This document shows positions 46,130 through 59,399 of a DNA stretch of 64,000 nt, one piece after another; position 1 is the stretch's first letter; each line of letters begins with the position of its first letter. A model generated the notes under the pieces. The model was not told the origin of the DNA and did no database searches. It worked only from the letters and a program-made list of their open reading frames with translations. Position numbers and translations under genes: made by a program. The DNA is from Amaurobius ferox (Eukaryota > Arthropoda > Arachnida > Araneae > Amaurobiidae): the NCBI GenBank assembly GCA_951213105.1, contig OX578136.1:153367178-153431177 (forward strand), written 5' to 3'.

Positions 46130-46572
46130 TTTGCAGAAATCTTTTGTAATTACTTGTGTAGATAAAGCCTCCAATATTTATGCAATTATGTATAAAAAAT
46201 CTTGTATACTACTTAAATAAATTACTTGAATAATAATAATGTATTTAAACTCTACTCACATTATCTAATGAATATCAAACATAAAATTAATAATATATAT
46301 AATGATTTAAATCTAAATTAAAAAGTTTTCAAATTTCCATTAATTGTTCTAATTCCAAAATTTCATAAAAACTCTATTAAATTTAGAACTGTCACCAGTG
46401 GTCACAATATACACTCTACTACTGCTAGTAAATTATTACTAAATAGTTAATAAGAATTAAATAATAGTCTACGTTATTCTAGTATTTTTTTATCATTTAT
46501 AATAGCAAAGAGTTATTCAATTATTTTTTTCTAATTTATAATAGCAAAGAGTTATTTATAAATTAGAAAATA

Positions 46573-47336
46573 TCTGATGTGGGCAACACATGATTTTCCT
46601 TATATAATGCAATGAATTTACTACTTTTAGAGTAAAAACAAATAAATTATTTTTATAGAAGATATTTAGATTTTTTCCAAGATACTGAATTTTCGTCAGT
46701 GAGTCGTCATTTTTATCTATTTGACAAGTTTTTCGCTAATTTAGCAACATTTAAAAAAGTCGCCAAGTTGGCGGCATTCCACCAAATTTGTCGCCAAAAT
46801 TTCGCCAAGCGTTATGGACGGAGAAATAAGTTGTTCTTACAGCAGACAAATGATTATTGGCGTTCAAATACAAAAGTATTACTTAAAGTATTTTTTTCAT
46901 GAATGGAACGAGCTAGATCCACGAGAATGATGTCATCCAATTTATCGCATGGTATTACATATGAAAAGTGAATATGTTTCTCGATAGGAAATATTTTTTT
47001 TATTTTATATGACTTTTTGATAATTTTTTTGAAAAATGTGCAATATCTCGAGAACGGTTCATGTTAGCGTTCTAAAATTTATGTCAATCGTTTTGTAATG
47101 AAAAATTACTTAAGAAATGTCTATTTGTGTAACTTTATTAGGGGTTTTGATTTTTTGACGATTTTATCAAAATTTCACTCGAAAATTTAGGTGGGTTCTG
47201 AACATTCGATTGCGTATAAAAACAATAGGCTTCCAGTATTTACGGATTGTATCTTTTGTGTCAAATTTCGTTCAAATCGGTCCATTCATTCGTCAGTTAT
47301 CGTCTCCACAGACTCACTGACACGCACACACACACA

Positions 47337-47388
<52 letters not shown>

Positions 47389-47522
47389 GACAGACAGACA
47401 TCACAAATGTTCGATTCGTGATCAGGAGTGCTTGAAACGTGCTCTCCCATCGAAAACTCGGATTCGAATTTTCGATCCCGTCACAATACTTTCCTTATAC
47501 ATTATTGTATATAAGGAAAGTA
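46573..47522 (+). mobile_element. A element, complete, inside RT copy 3
   Basis: 950 bp, from TCTGATGTGGGCAACACATG to the hairpin ACTTTCCTTATACATTATTG / TATAAGGAAAGTA. It carries an expanded CA microsatellite (47324-47383) plus CAGA units, which explains the extra length over the 894-bp copy. Flanked by AAAATA (46567-46572 and 47523-47528), a likely 6-bp target duplication. Confidence 0.9.
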
Positions 47523-47535
47523 AAAATAGGTAATA

Positions 47536-48220
47536 TTTATGGTTTACAGATTTTTGACTTTAAAGATCTTTTTAATAATATTAATATGCAAGATCTTTAT
47601 AATATTATTTTAACACTCTACAATGCACTTGCTGCTAATAATTCTGACCATATTAAAATACAAAATTTTTCTAAACTTCTCCACTCTGCAATAATTATTT
47701 ATACTTACAAATTATTAGGATTCCCGCAAGGTGGTTGTAATAGTACTCTATTAGCCAATTTGTATCTTTATCATTATGAACATACTTTTACGTCTATTGA
47801 TTACAAAATTGTTAGATACGTTGGTAATTTGATATGTATAATGACCTCAAATCTAATAATATCAATGCAGATTTCTATTAGAATAATTTAGCATTATTGT
47901 CTAATACACCTTTAATAAGTAATAACAGTAATTTTTTGGATTTAAATCTTATAATTGACCCATACAATAAGATTATAACTAATTACTATGATAAATCAGA
48001 TAATTTTAATATTAATAAATTGTTACCATTTAATTCGGGAAATTCCATTAATTGTTTCAAATATAACAATTAATCAGTAATTTAGAAGTTATAGATTATC
48101 AAATAAAAATATCATAATATGCATATTAATAACCTTAAAGATACAAGTAAATTATATTATTATCCTGAATATTTAGTCAATACTATTATAAAAACGTTTA
48201 AATTGACTAAACATTTATAA
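47536..48220 (+). pseudogene. RT core and C-terminus of copy 3
   Basis: Contains the PQGG...LLANL motif intact, but the catalytic Tyr-Val-Asp-Asp is Tyr-Val-Gly-Asn (first Asp to Gly, second to Asn), so the enzyme is dead. After a frame change near 47890, NFLDLNLIIDPYNKIIT and INNLKDTSKLYYYPEYLV follow the C-terminal pattern of copies 1 and 2. The upstream RT part precedes the A insertion. Confidence 0.75.
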
Positions 48221-48225
48221 ATTTT

Positions 48226-48693
48226 TTCTCTATCAGTAATATAATTATCCCATTATATTTTTATTACTGTAGCTTCCCCATCAGCTACTTTTCGTACATA
48301 TTTCAACTCTATTTAATTTCAGCAAGGTGCACAGCTATTTGTAACATGTAAAATCTCACTGAGTCTCAAATCTCACTCTTCACACCAGAAGACATTGCAT
48401 TGTATTTGAAATTTTACCATTTGTATTAAAATTAGTTTTATTATTATATTTATATATTTATATCTGATAATTTTAATAAAAATATTACATTTCATATTGT
48501 TATTTACATATATTACTCTTAACTGGCTACACAGTTTTTCATCTTTATCAGATGGCATTACTGGTTATTATCTTTTGTGTGGAAACACTGATTTATATCT
48601 CTGTGATTGGCAACTGCTGAAGTAATAGTTTCCTGTACATGGTGCTTTTTAGGCTTAGTTCCTTCTCTAGATTTTTGGTAACTACCTCTTTCA
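48226..48693. other. Probable 3' tail of RT copy 3; no gene
   Basis: GATGGCATTACTGGTTATTA and TGATTGGCAACTGC (48550-48620) resemble the GAATGGCAA...ACTGGTC repeats after copy 1 (35168-35285), so the retroelement tail extends here. Confidence 0.45.
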
Positions 48694-49981
48694 TTTTTTA
48701 ACACTTTACAACAAAGTTGAAAAGTGTTTATGACTTTGTTCATTCTGTCTGTCTGTCTGTCTGTCCGTTAGCACCATAACTGCCGTAAAAATGACTTAAT
48801 CAAAATGAAATTTTAGTATGTTGTTCAGACGGTCTGTAGGACCTATGGGAATATAAATAAATAATATCACCCAATTAGTTTTGGATTGAACCCGGGTTGA
48901 AAAAATGAAATACATTGAACCCTACGGGACCTAATTTTTCAAACATTTTTTAAGCGGATTTTAAATTCACAAATTGCTTCGAAAATTTTAGGTAATATTC
49001 AAATTATTCCATAAATATATAAAAAAAAATTTCAGCAAAATATAATCAGTAGTTTTTTAAATAAAAATTAAAATAATAATTACACCTGTTATATGAAGCG
49101 ACCACGAGACCATTTTATGAAGAGATGACGTGACCCACTTCAAAATGAAATATGGCATCCATCTTGTCTCAAAATCGTGATTTTTAAAGTTATTTTTAAT
49201 TCATATTGAGTGTTGTATCCGTCCTAAAACCGCTTTATTTTTGAAATTCTGTGCATCTACATACTAAAACAACGCAATTACAATATATTTGAGTTTAAAT
49301 GATCATCCAAATTTGACTATTTCTACAACGAAGCCTATTTTATCACTTATGTAAAATGTAAACAGCAAAATATGTAGAATGAGTTGTATAAGAATTGCTG
49401 TATTTCTTTAACGCAAAATTATTTAGCTCATGGAGTCTGCATAGCTGATATGAATGAAATATTCATTGATTTTACAGAGCGAAGAACGATTTTTTTCGAT
49501 GAAGTTTTAAGCATAGAGTTTAATTACTTGTAACTCCATGGTCTTAAGTTTTTAAATAAAATAAATTATTATAGTATTGTGATGAATGAAATGAATGGGA
49601 AAATGTTTATGTATGGGAAAATGTTTATGAATGAAATGCTGCTTTTATAGAGAGAGCCAGGCGTGTTATATTTCGATGGCGTCATTTGACTAATTTCAGT
49701 TGTTTTTGATAAAGTTTTCAAATATAATAAATTATTATGATAATGTTAAAAACATTACCGAGGAGCCAGGCGAATTATATTTAATTGACGTCATTTGAAT
49801 GAAGTTCATTTTTTTCGATGAAAGTTTAAGTTTTCAAATATAATAAATTAATGTAGTATTGTAATAATTTTAAAAATATTACTGATGAATGTATTGCATT
49901 TTAGAGATGTTTAAATGAAATTGCATTGAAGTTGGAAAGTGTTTCATAACCAATGCTTTATGCATGATTGATCTTTCTTGT
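48694..49981 (+). mobile_element. B-type element, copy 3
   Basis: Starts TTTTTTAACACTTTACAACAAAGTTG with a hairpin to AAAAGTGTTTATGAC, then a TCTG array and CACCATAACTGCCGTAAAAA; ends GCATGATTGATCTTTCTTG. The internal tandem monomers are clear: GAGCCAGGCG occurs near 49663 and 49762, and AATATAATAAATTA three times between 49720 and 49850. Confidence 0.85.
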
Positions 49982-50318
49982 TTTCTAATCTTTTGGGGGT
50001 GCAAAATGGCCTTTTTCTTCAATGTAACAAGGTTATTTAATGAAAAGGAAGGCAAATTGAAACTTTTGGAGGGCAAATTGAAATTACATGCATCCCTTGA
50101 CGATTTTACTATTTTTTGCCTTCTATCCATTGCTATTCATTCGAATCCATTCCACTGTTCTTGTAATTAGTTTTATTTCCTTTGTTTTATGGTCTCTTTA
50201 TTTTCCTCCCTCATTTTATTCCTATGTTTTCATTATGATGCTTTAATGGTTCTATATGAATATTCTTATGTGCATTGCAGTATCTCTGCAGGTTCAATTA
50301 ATGTTCTACAAGTTAAAT

Positions 50319-50350
<32 letters not shown>

Positions 50351-50431
50351 TAAATACCATAGCTTACTAAAAATATGAAGGATACTATGCAAATATGAAT
50401 ATGTAAAGAAATTAAAGACAGTAAGTAAAAG

Positions 50432-50484
<53 letters not shown>

Positions 50485-51018
50485 TGTAGGAATCCTTCAG
50501 AGAAGAAGCACTTTAGTTACAGAATCTACTTATGTAATCTACTTATGTTACAAAATCAAGATATGTTCTAAGGTTGACATCTTAGAACATGTCTTGATAC
50601 ATTGGCCGAGCTCTCCGTCGGCGTCCATTTCGTTAGAGATCTCAGAGCAGTCTGAATAGTTTCATACAAGTTACAGTTATAGCGAAGGGAAGAAATCTGG
50701 AGACGACATGGGAAACATGCTGTCTTCGCGCTTTGTATGCATAAAAAATGCGATGGGGATGCAGTTTCATATAAGAAAGTTTACGCAGAGGTTAGTATTA
50801 GTGACCATATATGATATGGTAGAGGAAAAGAGGATGTACGGGCAGACTTTGTTAATATTAATAGCGTGGGGTAGAATTTAATATAATTGCAATAAGTGCG
50901 TGACATGGAATAGGAATTTGGAATAAGAAAAAATAATTATGAAAGAAAAGGGCGAGTTATTAAGGAAAGCTTAAAAATTCTGTATTATACATACACACAC
51001 ACACATATATATATATAT
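49982..51018. other. No gene; TA microsatellites
   Basis: TA arrays at 50322-50342 and 50435-50481 and a CA/TA array at 50994-51018. The hairpin-like GATATGTTCTAAGG / CTTAGAACATGTC pair lies at 50571-50595. No recognisable frame. Confidence 0.6.
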
Positions 51019-52449
51019 TACTCTTTTGCAAAAGAAACGAAGCACCATGAAGAAAGTGACTGTTATTAAAGAAATTAAATATGCGTACAGCTCATACACA
51101 GGTAATGAAATGATTACAAAATCAAGGCCGCAGGATCCATCAATGGTTAGCAACTGCACATTAAATTTTCAAATCAGTAATTGGTGAAACCCCCTTTGGC
51201 GGCAATGCATGCTTGTATACGTCTAGGTAAGGAGTGATAAAGTTACCTAATGTCATCCAGCAATACATTCTGCCAGGCATTCCTCAATTGTTGCTCCAGA
51301 TCTGCTACATTTCAGGGTATCCGAATCTGGCTACCTAGCATGTCCCATACATGCTTGATTGGTGAAAGGCCTGGTAACCTTGCTGGCCAAGAAACAGTAT
51401 CAACAGCACGGAGAGAGTCCATAGATGTTCGAGCCGTATGTGGCGTGGCATTATCTTTCCGGAAAATGGCCCCAGAATGACGTACCTTGAAGGGTAACGC
51501 AAACGGCCGCAGGATTTCATCAACATATCGTTGAGATGTTAAAGTTATACGCAGGATGACTAGGGACGACTTGCTGTCGTAAAAGATAGCACCCCACACA
51601 CACCATCACACTGGGGGTTATGGCTGTGTGCCTGTGTAAAACAAAGGATGTGGGACCGCTGACCCTGGTGCCTCCACACACGTACCCGATGTCATCTGTC
51701 GAAAGACTGAAGCGTGATTCATCGCTGAACACTATGCGATGCCAGTCTGCTGTCAGCCATGATGCTCGGCTACGACACCACTCCAAACGTCTCTGTCAAT
51801 GTTGTGGGATTATGGACAGACGTCTTAATAGCCGCCGTGAGCGTAGCCCCACCTCAGCTAAGCGCCGTGAGATGGTGGAAGGTACCACGGGTGGCATGGA
51901 AGAGTTTGTTGCAGATTGGATGGCGGACAATGATGCCGTTGGGCCAGTTCGGGCCTGTCGCACAATCATTCGATCTTGCTTTGCATTCGTGCACCTTGTC
52001 CTTTCAGAGTCTTCATTCCGCCGATGAGTTCCTTGCAGCAACCTTTGCTGCCAGCACCTTTGCACAGCAGTGTCCGTTCGGTGCAGGGGGCGACCTATTG
52101 CTCAGTATGACCAGCCAGCTTCACGCATCCCGACTATACGAACACGTTCGAACTCGTCTAATTGTTTATGTCTTCGGCAACGTCGTAACTGCATTATTGG
52201 CTGTGTCTCCACGGAACTACAATGCCGATAACGAGCCCACAAAAACGAGCCCATAAACCTCCCGCATTTTTAACCTGTTTTATAGGATGCTAGTTGCGCA
52301 ATAGAAACACGCACTATGACCGAAGTTAACACTCATTGGCGTTGCAAAGTTAATTATTTACATACTTGGTATAATGGAATTTGCATACTAAATTTCGAGA
52401 TGTTCGGATTATTTTTTAGGGGTACTTCATTTATTTTGCAAAAGAGTGT
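51019..52449 (-). mobile_element. Tc1-like transposon with recognisable ends
   Basis: The left end ACTCTTTTGCAAAAGAAACG (51020 onward) is an inverted match to the right end ATTTATTTTGCAAAAGAGTG (to about 52448); further on GAAGCACC pairs with GGTACTTC. The element sits inside a TA array, as expected for TA-target insertion. About 1.43 kb, shorter than the usual 1.6 kb. A broken transposase fills the middle. Confidence 0.85.
51240..52250 (-). pseudogene. Tc1-family transposase, inactivated
   Basis: In minus-strand order: the N-terminal DNA-binding region (QLDEFERVRIVGMREAGWS, about 52170-52110, then a stop), a second helix-turn-helix (IQSATNSSMPPVVPSTISRR near 51900), RIVFSDESRFSL with the first catalytic Asp (near 51725), DNATPHTARTSMDSLRAV with the second Asp (near 51440), and RLPGLSPIKHVWDMLG, where the acidic third residue of IEHVWD is Lys. 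Related Tc1 proteins read PDLSPIEHVWD at that place. Stops and frameshifts near 52110, 51790 and 51540 make it a pseudogene. Confidence 0.85.
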
Positions 52450-52535
52450 ATATATATATATATTTTATGTCTTAATTTCTTTTATTTCTTTGTATTTTGT
52501 AAAAAAAATTTTGGAATAGTGTTTTATGAGTTACT

Positions 52536-52567
52536 ACTTACATTCTAACATTGGACTTATTAATTTA

Positions 52568-52611
<44 letters not shown>
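52536..52611 (+). repeat. Fragment of the RT retroelement 5' region with TA array
   Basis: TTACATTCTAACATTGGACTT and TTAATTTATATT match 34311-34352 of RT copy 1 and lead straight into a TA array (52574-52611). Confidence 0.6.
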
Positions 52612-52614
<3 letters not shown>

Positions 52615-52790
52615 AAAATAATTGAAGGTCCATTGAAAGAAAAGTGAGAAGCTGTAACTCGAAAAACCTAACTTTCTAACAATCTTACAAAATAAAAGTA
52701 TAAATCAGCAAATCTTCAAGTAAATGGGAAAAAATACAAATTTCGGATCATCAAATCAAAGAAAAATATCAAAAAACAATGGTATGGAAT
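52612..52790 (-). repeat. E repeat, copy 2
   Basis: Inverted match to 8695-8873, again abutting a TA array at its outer edge (52574-52611). Confidence 0.75.
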
Positions 52791-52873
52791 CGATAAAAGA
52801 AAAACGGATAAATCCAAGCACAAACGCTATACACATGGACAAGGTCTATTTAAGTTTGCTACGGTATTTATAA

Positions 52874-52877
<4 letters not shown>

Positions 52878-52955
<78 letters not shown>

Positions 52956-52958
52956 ATA

Positions 52959-53001
<43 letters not shown>

Positions 53002-53039
53002 ATATATCATATATATATATATATATAATATATATATAT

Positions 53040-53073
<34 letters not shown>

Positions 53074-53148
53074 ATATATATATATATGATATATATATAT
53101 ATTATATATATATATATATATATATCATATATATATATATATCATAAT
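52878..53148. repeat. Long interrupted TA microsatellite
   Basis: About 270 bp of TA repeats broken by ATTATA, ACCATA, ATCATA and ATGATA variants, giving many self-complementary segments. The Ile-Tyr open frame across it is not a gene. Confidence 0.95.
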
Positions 53149-53460
53149 AATAGAAGTTTGAAAATCCAATAAACGAAAAGTAAGAAGATGTAACATGATA
53201 AACCTAACTTTTTAAAACACCCACAGAATAAAATATAATACAGCAAATCATCAATCAAATGGATAAAAAATACAAAACACAAGCTTTCAAGTTACAGTAA
53301 ATCAACCAAATTAAAAGGTATGGAAACAAAAAAAGAAAAACTTAAACTAAATTCAATTATATAACTGGCTTACAAAGCAAAAGTAAAAATCAACTAATCC
53401 TCAAGCAAATGGAAATAAAATAAATAAAATAAATATCGAATCTAGAAGTCAATGAAAATT
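53149..53460 (-). repeat. E repeat, diverged copies 3 and 4
   Basis: 53149-53330 follows the E consensus (AAACGAAAAGTAAGAAGATG, AACCTAACTTTTTAAA, AGCAAATCATCAATCAAATG). 53371-53440 repeats a shorter part (AAAGTAAAAATCAACTAATCC, CAAGCAAATGGAAAT). Confidence 0.55.
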
Positions 53461-53519
53461 ATATAATTGACTATTAATATTGAATATTGAAAATTATTAT
53501 ATATTGAAAATTATATACA

Positions 53520-53634
53520 AAACAATATAACAAATATTACAAAATTATAAATATTTTGCTGGGTAATCAATAAGGTAGTTGCGCTTGTTTCCGCTTTGGC
53601 AACCACTGCTCTATAGGAAGCACGATAATTAGGA
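53520..53634 (+). repeat. F repeat, left copy
   Basis: Matches 55412-55528 in the same orientation (cores ATATAACAAATATTA, GGTAATCAATAAGGTAGTTG and CACGATAATTAGGAAAA). The two copies bracket RT copy 2. Confidence 0.75.
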
Positions 53635-53904
53635 AAAAGCAGTTGTATTATTTGTTGGATAGTGTCTATGTATGAGTATATGAGATTCTATTGAAAAATA
53701 GGATGTAAGAATAGCAACGGTATCATATGTCTGGAGTGGATTTTAAATTCCATTCAATTATATTTTTATATTTCATATAAAATTTTTTTTTTTAATATTT
53801 CATTTGATTTATATATTTCATTCAATTTGATTATTCAATTTTAGTATTCATTTAATTGTTTCAATTTCATTCATTGAGATTTTTGATATAATTGGTATAT
53901 ATGT

Positions 53905-55010
<1,106 letters not shown>

Positions 55011-55275
55011 TTGGAATAGATACTTGGACTTGAAAAATAATTTGTGCAAAATGTACAACTTTTTAGGCCTAGTGCTTATTCACGTGTATAGCTTTAATGC
55101 TTGGTTATTTTATGTAATTCAATTTTCGAATTCTCACCTTTGATATTTGTTGAACATATTTAGCTTGATGACTAGATACATGCATTTTATTCTCCTCTTG
55201 ATTGATGATTCTCTATTATATCCTTCGTTTTAAATTGTTGGTATTTCTTAAGTTAGGGTTTAATGAGTTAAAATT

Positions 55276-55363
<88 letters not shown>

Positions 55364-55411
55364 GTTTGCTGTCATAAATTACATATATCGATAAACGCAA
55401 AATCTGATATA
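55011..55411. repeat. No gene; CT/TA microsatellite at 55277-55355
   Basis: A CT array (55277-55302) changes into a TA array (55303-55355). Flanks are AT-rich. Confidence 0.8.
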
Positions 55412-55528
55412 GATAATATAACAAATATTATAAAATTATAAACATTTTACTGGGGAATCAATAAGGTAGTTGAGCGTGCTTACGTTTTGAGAACCACTGT
55501 TTTAGAGGATATACGATAATTAGGAAAA
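55412..55528 (+). repeat. F repeat, right copy
   Basis: Partner of 53520-53634; both contain AACCACTG followed by a CGATAATTAGGAAAA end. Confidence 0.75.
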
Positions 55529-56399
55529 CCCTATCACATAGAGTGTGTTGTTTTCCCAAACATTTAAAATTCGAGACTTTGACTTAAATGTCTCTCAGAC
55601 CTATATATTTGCCCAATTACATAGAGGGGGTAGGGGGTTAGAGATTTTAATTCCTATGACTTAACAATTTCATTATTTTTCAATAATATCTATACTGAGA
55701 AACGAAATTCGTAACGAAATTCACTGTAAACTACCATTCGGTCGTCGGCCTCCGTTTCCAAGATCCTGGCTACGCCTATATATATATCAGTGTAGACACG
55801 ATAATACAAGTACGAATAAAATGCCATATGTAATAGTAGATATGAAGTCATAGTTTTCTAAAATTATACATTTTATCGTATTTAAACTCATACAGGCTTG
55901 TTTATTGGTTTTTTTTCTCAATTTAATATTACGAAATTCTGGTCTTGTAATTAAAAAAAAAATGCCCTGATTAAAACATATCAGAAAATTATTTATATAC
56001 TTTAAATATTTCAAATACGTAAAGTAAATGTTAATATTTTAATGCTTAAAATTTAGTATTTATTTCAAAGATGATTAAAGTTAATATACATAATACATGA
56101 TTTTTTTCTACACATGAACAAACTTAGATGTTGTACGTAATAACAATAAGACATAATAATAACATAAATTAAAACTTTCTAATTAAGCGATTTCAGTAAA
56201 AATAAATAAACGTTTTTGTTCTATTGCTTAAACTAAATATCCAAAATGTAATGCAACTTGCTTGATTTCGTAAAAAAATATATCGTGTTTCGCGTGGAAA
56301 AACTAAATTAATAATATCTCAACAACAGCTTAAAATAACTCTTTAACAAGGGTATCTATTTATTTCTCTTTACGATTACTGATCAAACAGGATTCATTT
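55529..56399. other. No gene seen
   Basis: AT-rich; a GGGGGTAGGGGGTTAG patch lies at 55625-55640. The 75-codon frame at 55787-56014 (-) has no recognised content. Confidence 0.5.
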
Positions 56400-56845
56400 G
56401 ATATTAGTGGATATATTTACTGTTTATGATTTTTTCCATGTTATAATAAAAAGTGCCATATCTTAAAAACGGCGCTTGTTCATCTGTTTTTAAGCAAAAA
56501 ATTATATAAAGTTTATTTAATAATTTTTAGCAAAATTATTTTTTTTATTTTCGATTTTCGATTTTTTTTTTATAATTTAGGTTCTTCACGCGGTCTGACC
56601 CTCTCCGAAAATCCATTAAGCATCGGAATTTTAATTTCAGGAATCGTGTCCAATTTCATTTGAATCGTTTTATTTGTTTAGGGGATAATATTATACCCTT
56701 GACTTACAGAGAGGCATAATTTAAAAATGGTTGATTCGTATTCAAGGATGCTCTCAAAACGTGTATATCCATTAAAATCACATCTGCGGATATTTGACAC
56801 CATTGCAATACCTTTCTTTACACACGCTATGCATTATAGGAAAAG
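56400..56845 (+). mobile_element. Diverged A-like element (A3), 3' part
   Basis: TATCTTAAAAACGGCGCTTG parallels the AATATCTCGAGAACGGTTCA block of A, AAAATGGTTGATTCGTATTC parallels AAAATGTTTGATTCGTGATC, and the end (CAATACCTTTCTTTACACAC ... TATAGGAAAAGT) is a decayed terminal hairpin. No microsatellite remains. Confidence 0.55.
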
Positions 56846-58545
56846 TAGCAATTAAAAAATGAGGCTGTCAAATCCTGTTGAGCAACTGCGGTTTAAATTT
56901 TTCACAAAACTTTTCTTCCAAACGATGCAAAATGTTTACTCACCGCTTAAAAACAAGAGTCGAAAGAATCGAAAAATCCAATTTGAGGGGCGTGTGCTTT
57001 CACGATAAGAGCTATTCGAAAAGTGACACTGGAATTCTCTGAAGCTCTACTTCTTAAGTGGCATTCCGAAGACGGAAAAAACCGCGAAAGTACGGGGACT
57101 TGCTCTCACAAGGAAAAAAAAAGCTTCACAGTTGTTTGTTTATTTTTAATCTACCGCCCAATCACACCAAGGTGGAAAGAAAAAAGAATAAAAAGTGCTA
57201 TTATCAGTTTCACCCGATTTATAATACATTAAGAATTACTTTTCGAGCGGGAGTTGTAGTTTCCTTTCTTCCAGGATGTATGTATGCTCAATATTTAAAA
57301 GAGGGGAAATTATCCATTTCTTGCTCCGGTAGCTGTCAGAAATCGTCTGTATTTACTATTTCAGTTAGAAGTGGAGGAAGTGGAAGTTCTTTTTTTAATT
57401 TTATGATTAAGAAAAAAAGAAAAAAAAAACAGGTGTAAATGTTAAAACCTTTTGCGTAAAACCGATTTTTTCGGATGACTGTGTGAAGTTCGTGACACAA
57501 ATTGGCGGAAGTGTGACAGGGATCTTTTCAATAAGTCATTCCGGAGAGTTAATTTTTCATGGAGTTGCTTCAGAGGATGTGAAATTCGATGCTGATATGT
57601 GCTTACCTGTTTAGAATGAGAACCGGATGTTGATAGATAATGAGTTTGAGTGAAATTATTTTTCCTGTGGAACAAATGAAGATTTATGGTACCTTATGTC
57701 GATAAAAGGGATTGTACACCTTTTATATTGCAGCGGCGTAATTTTTTTTTCTGTCCCCGTAATTACTTATATGAATATTAGAATTTTTTAATAATTAATT
57801 TTGTGATGAAATAATAAAGTTGAAGTCTTAGAACTATTTCATTTTTTCACTATATTAAAAAAACTTGCACATTTTTGACACTGCATTGCGAGCAAAAAGA
57901 AATACGCACAGTTCTGAAATTTTACATATAGACCCTCAAATGCGCAAGAATGGCTTAGAAATTTTATTTAGGCCTTAATTAATTAATTTACTAGCCCAGT
58001 GGCGTAACAGATGGAGATCGTCACCCCCCCCCCCCTCCACACACCGGAAGAAGTATTTTCACACTCTCACCTTAATCTTGAAATCGTGTAGCTCAGTGGT
58101 CCTTAATCGGTGTCTAGCGAATTTAAAATTTAATTAAATTTTTAATTTAATTTCAAAAATTCAAATTGTGCAAATGTTTTTTTTAGGTATAACTTCTTCA
58201 ATGGATACTTTTGCATCATGACCAGCAATATTTCTGTTTCTGGAAGCAATATTTTTGTTGCAATCATGCCCGCAAGCAACATACATCAAAATAACATTAT
58301 CCAATTTAACTGTAAAATTAGGAAGATTAACGTATTTTTAGTTTCACTGTGTTTATCGATACTTTAGAGGTTTATTTTGGTTTGAGAACAGTTTGTTCAC
58401 CTCTATTTGAGTAATTCCGTCTTAGTTTAAAGCACATTTCTGATAATATTCCATTTTTTTTTTCAAATATTATTTTCCTTTGGGTATTTTGTGACCCTAC
58501 TATTTTTCGTGAGGTATAACTATTGATTTGACCTGATTTTCCATA
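56846..58545. other. No confirmed gene
   Basis: Frames at 57058-57438 (+) and 57442-57675 (-) show no family I know. A C-run lies at 58024-58036. A small ATTTAAAATTTAATTAAATT-type inverted cluster is near 58125-58150. Confidence 0.4.
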
Positions 58546-58749
58546 TTAGGGCCTTTGTTGCATTCTAAACCCTTGATTTGAGTTATATCTGTCTACTTCA
58601 TTTTGATTTATCGGATACCATTCATCATATTTTAAGGACAACTCAAAAAATTCCGTGAATGTTGCCGGCACATTTCCAAAGAAAAAAAATTCTTGGACTA
58701 GTGTTTTTAGTCTTTCGTAGGCTAGTACATTCATATTCACACCCTTCAT
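58546..58749 (-). pseudogene. Possible retrotransposon gag fragment
   Basis: A 67-codon frame ends with FGNVPATFTEFFELSLKYDE and YNSNQGFRMQQRP. A 'P.TF.EF.EL....D' segment before a polar Asn/Gln-rich tail is seen near the end of Ty3/Gypsy-type gag proteins, ahead of a zinc knuckle. No knuckle or pol follows. This is a weak motif-level guess. Confidence 0.25.
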
Positions 58750-59110
58750 TACTTTCTCATATTAATATGTAATATAGTACAGAGAAAATATTGTTTTCAC
58801 GAAAATTTTCAAATTCGAGATTTTGATGCCAATATATGTTTCAGGACCTCCTGAACATGTTTTGACTATTTTTGGAGTGATATCCGTCTATCTGTCTATA
58901 CGTTCGCCTGTCTGTCTGTATGTATGTCTGTGGTCTTTTTTTTTGTGTATACGGTAGCGGCCGCAAATATTAACGGATTTTCACGAAACTTTATTTCCGG
59001 CTTTCTTATAAATAAATCTAGAACTAGATGGAACTTTTCGGAATTAAAAAAAAAATTAAGTTTATTTTATATTTTTTAACATGGCAGCATAGGATAAAAT
59101 TTGACATAAT
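58749..59110 (+). mobile_element. C-type palindrome-ended element, copy 2
   Basis: Same start (ACTTTCTCATATTA / TAATATAGTACAGAGAAAAT), same order and similar length as 10463-10815, with an expanded TCTG/TGTA array (58887-58932). Confidence 0.7.
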
Positions 59111-59399
59111 CACGCATAAAAGGATTTATTTATGGTTCAATGATCACAAGAGTTAACAGTTTCAATCATAGTTGTGATAAAAAGCCGTGATTCAATATTT
59201 GTGTTCGTGTCGTCATTAACTCCCCGAGGGAGGGGCGTACATTGTCAAGTATGGTATATTTTTTCAAGCCTCTTAAAGTGAAGGATAACATGTTATAATT
59301 CTGATCAGTTGCACAAACATTACAGATTTTTCAAATTTGTTCTTGAAAAAAAAATGCAAGACTGCTATAAAAAAAATTACAAGCCATCTAAAATTTACT

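Larger units (their letters stand above)
46130..48225 (+). mobile_element. RT retroelement, copy 3, interrupted by an A element
   Basis: The most complete RT copy. 46135-46200 reads as SFVITCVDKASNIYAIMYKK, the conserved 'DKA' start region of this RT family; 46340-46420 has a PKFHKNSIKF segment and a TSGHN-type motif. The A element 46573-47522 then interrupts. The core resumes at 47536 with GLQIFDFKDLFNNI, then GFPQGGCNSTLLANLYLYHY and the catalytic box as RYVGNLICI, and ends near 48220. AAAATA flanks the insertion on both sides. Frameshifts break the last part (47890-48220). Confidence 0.75.

Noticed and set aside
52875..53072. Ile-Tyr repeat proteins from TA arrays (also 34244, 53956, 53999, 55202)
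   Set aside because: These are translations of TA microsatellites.
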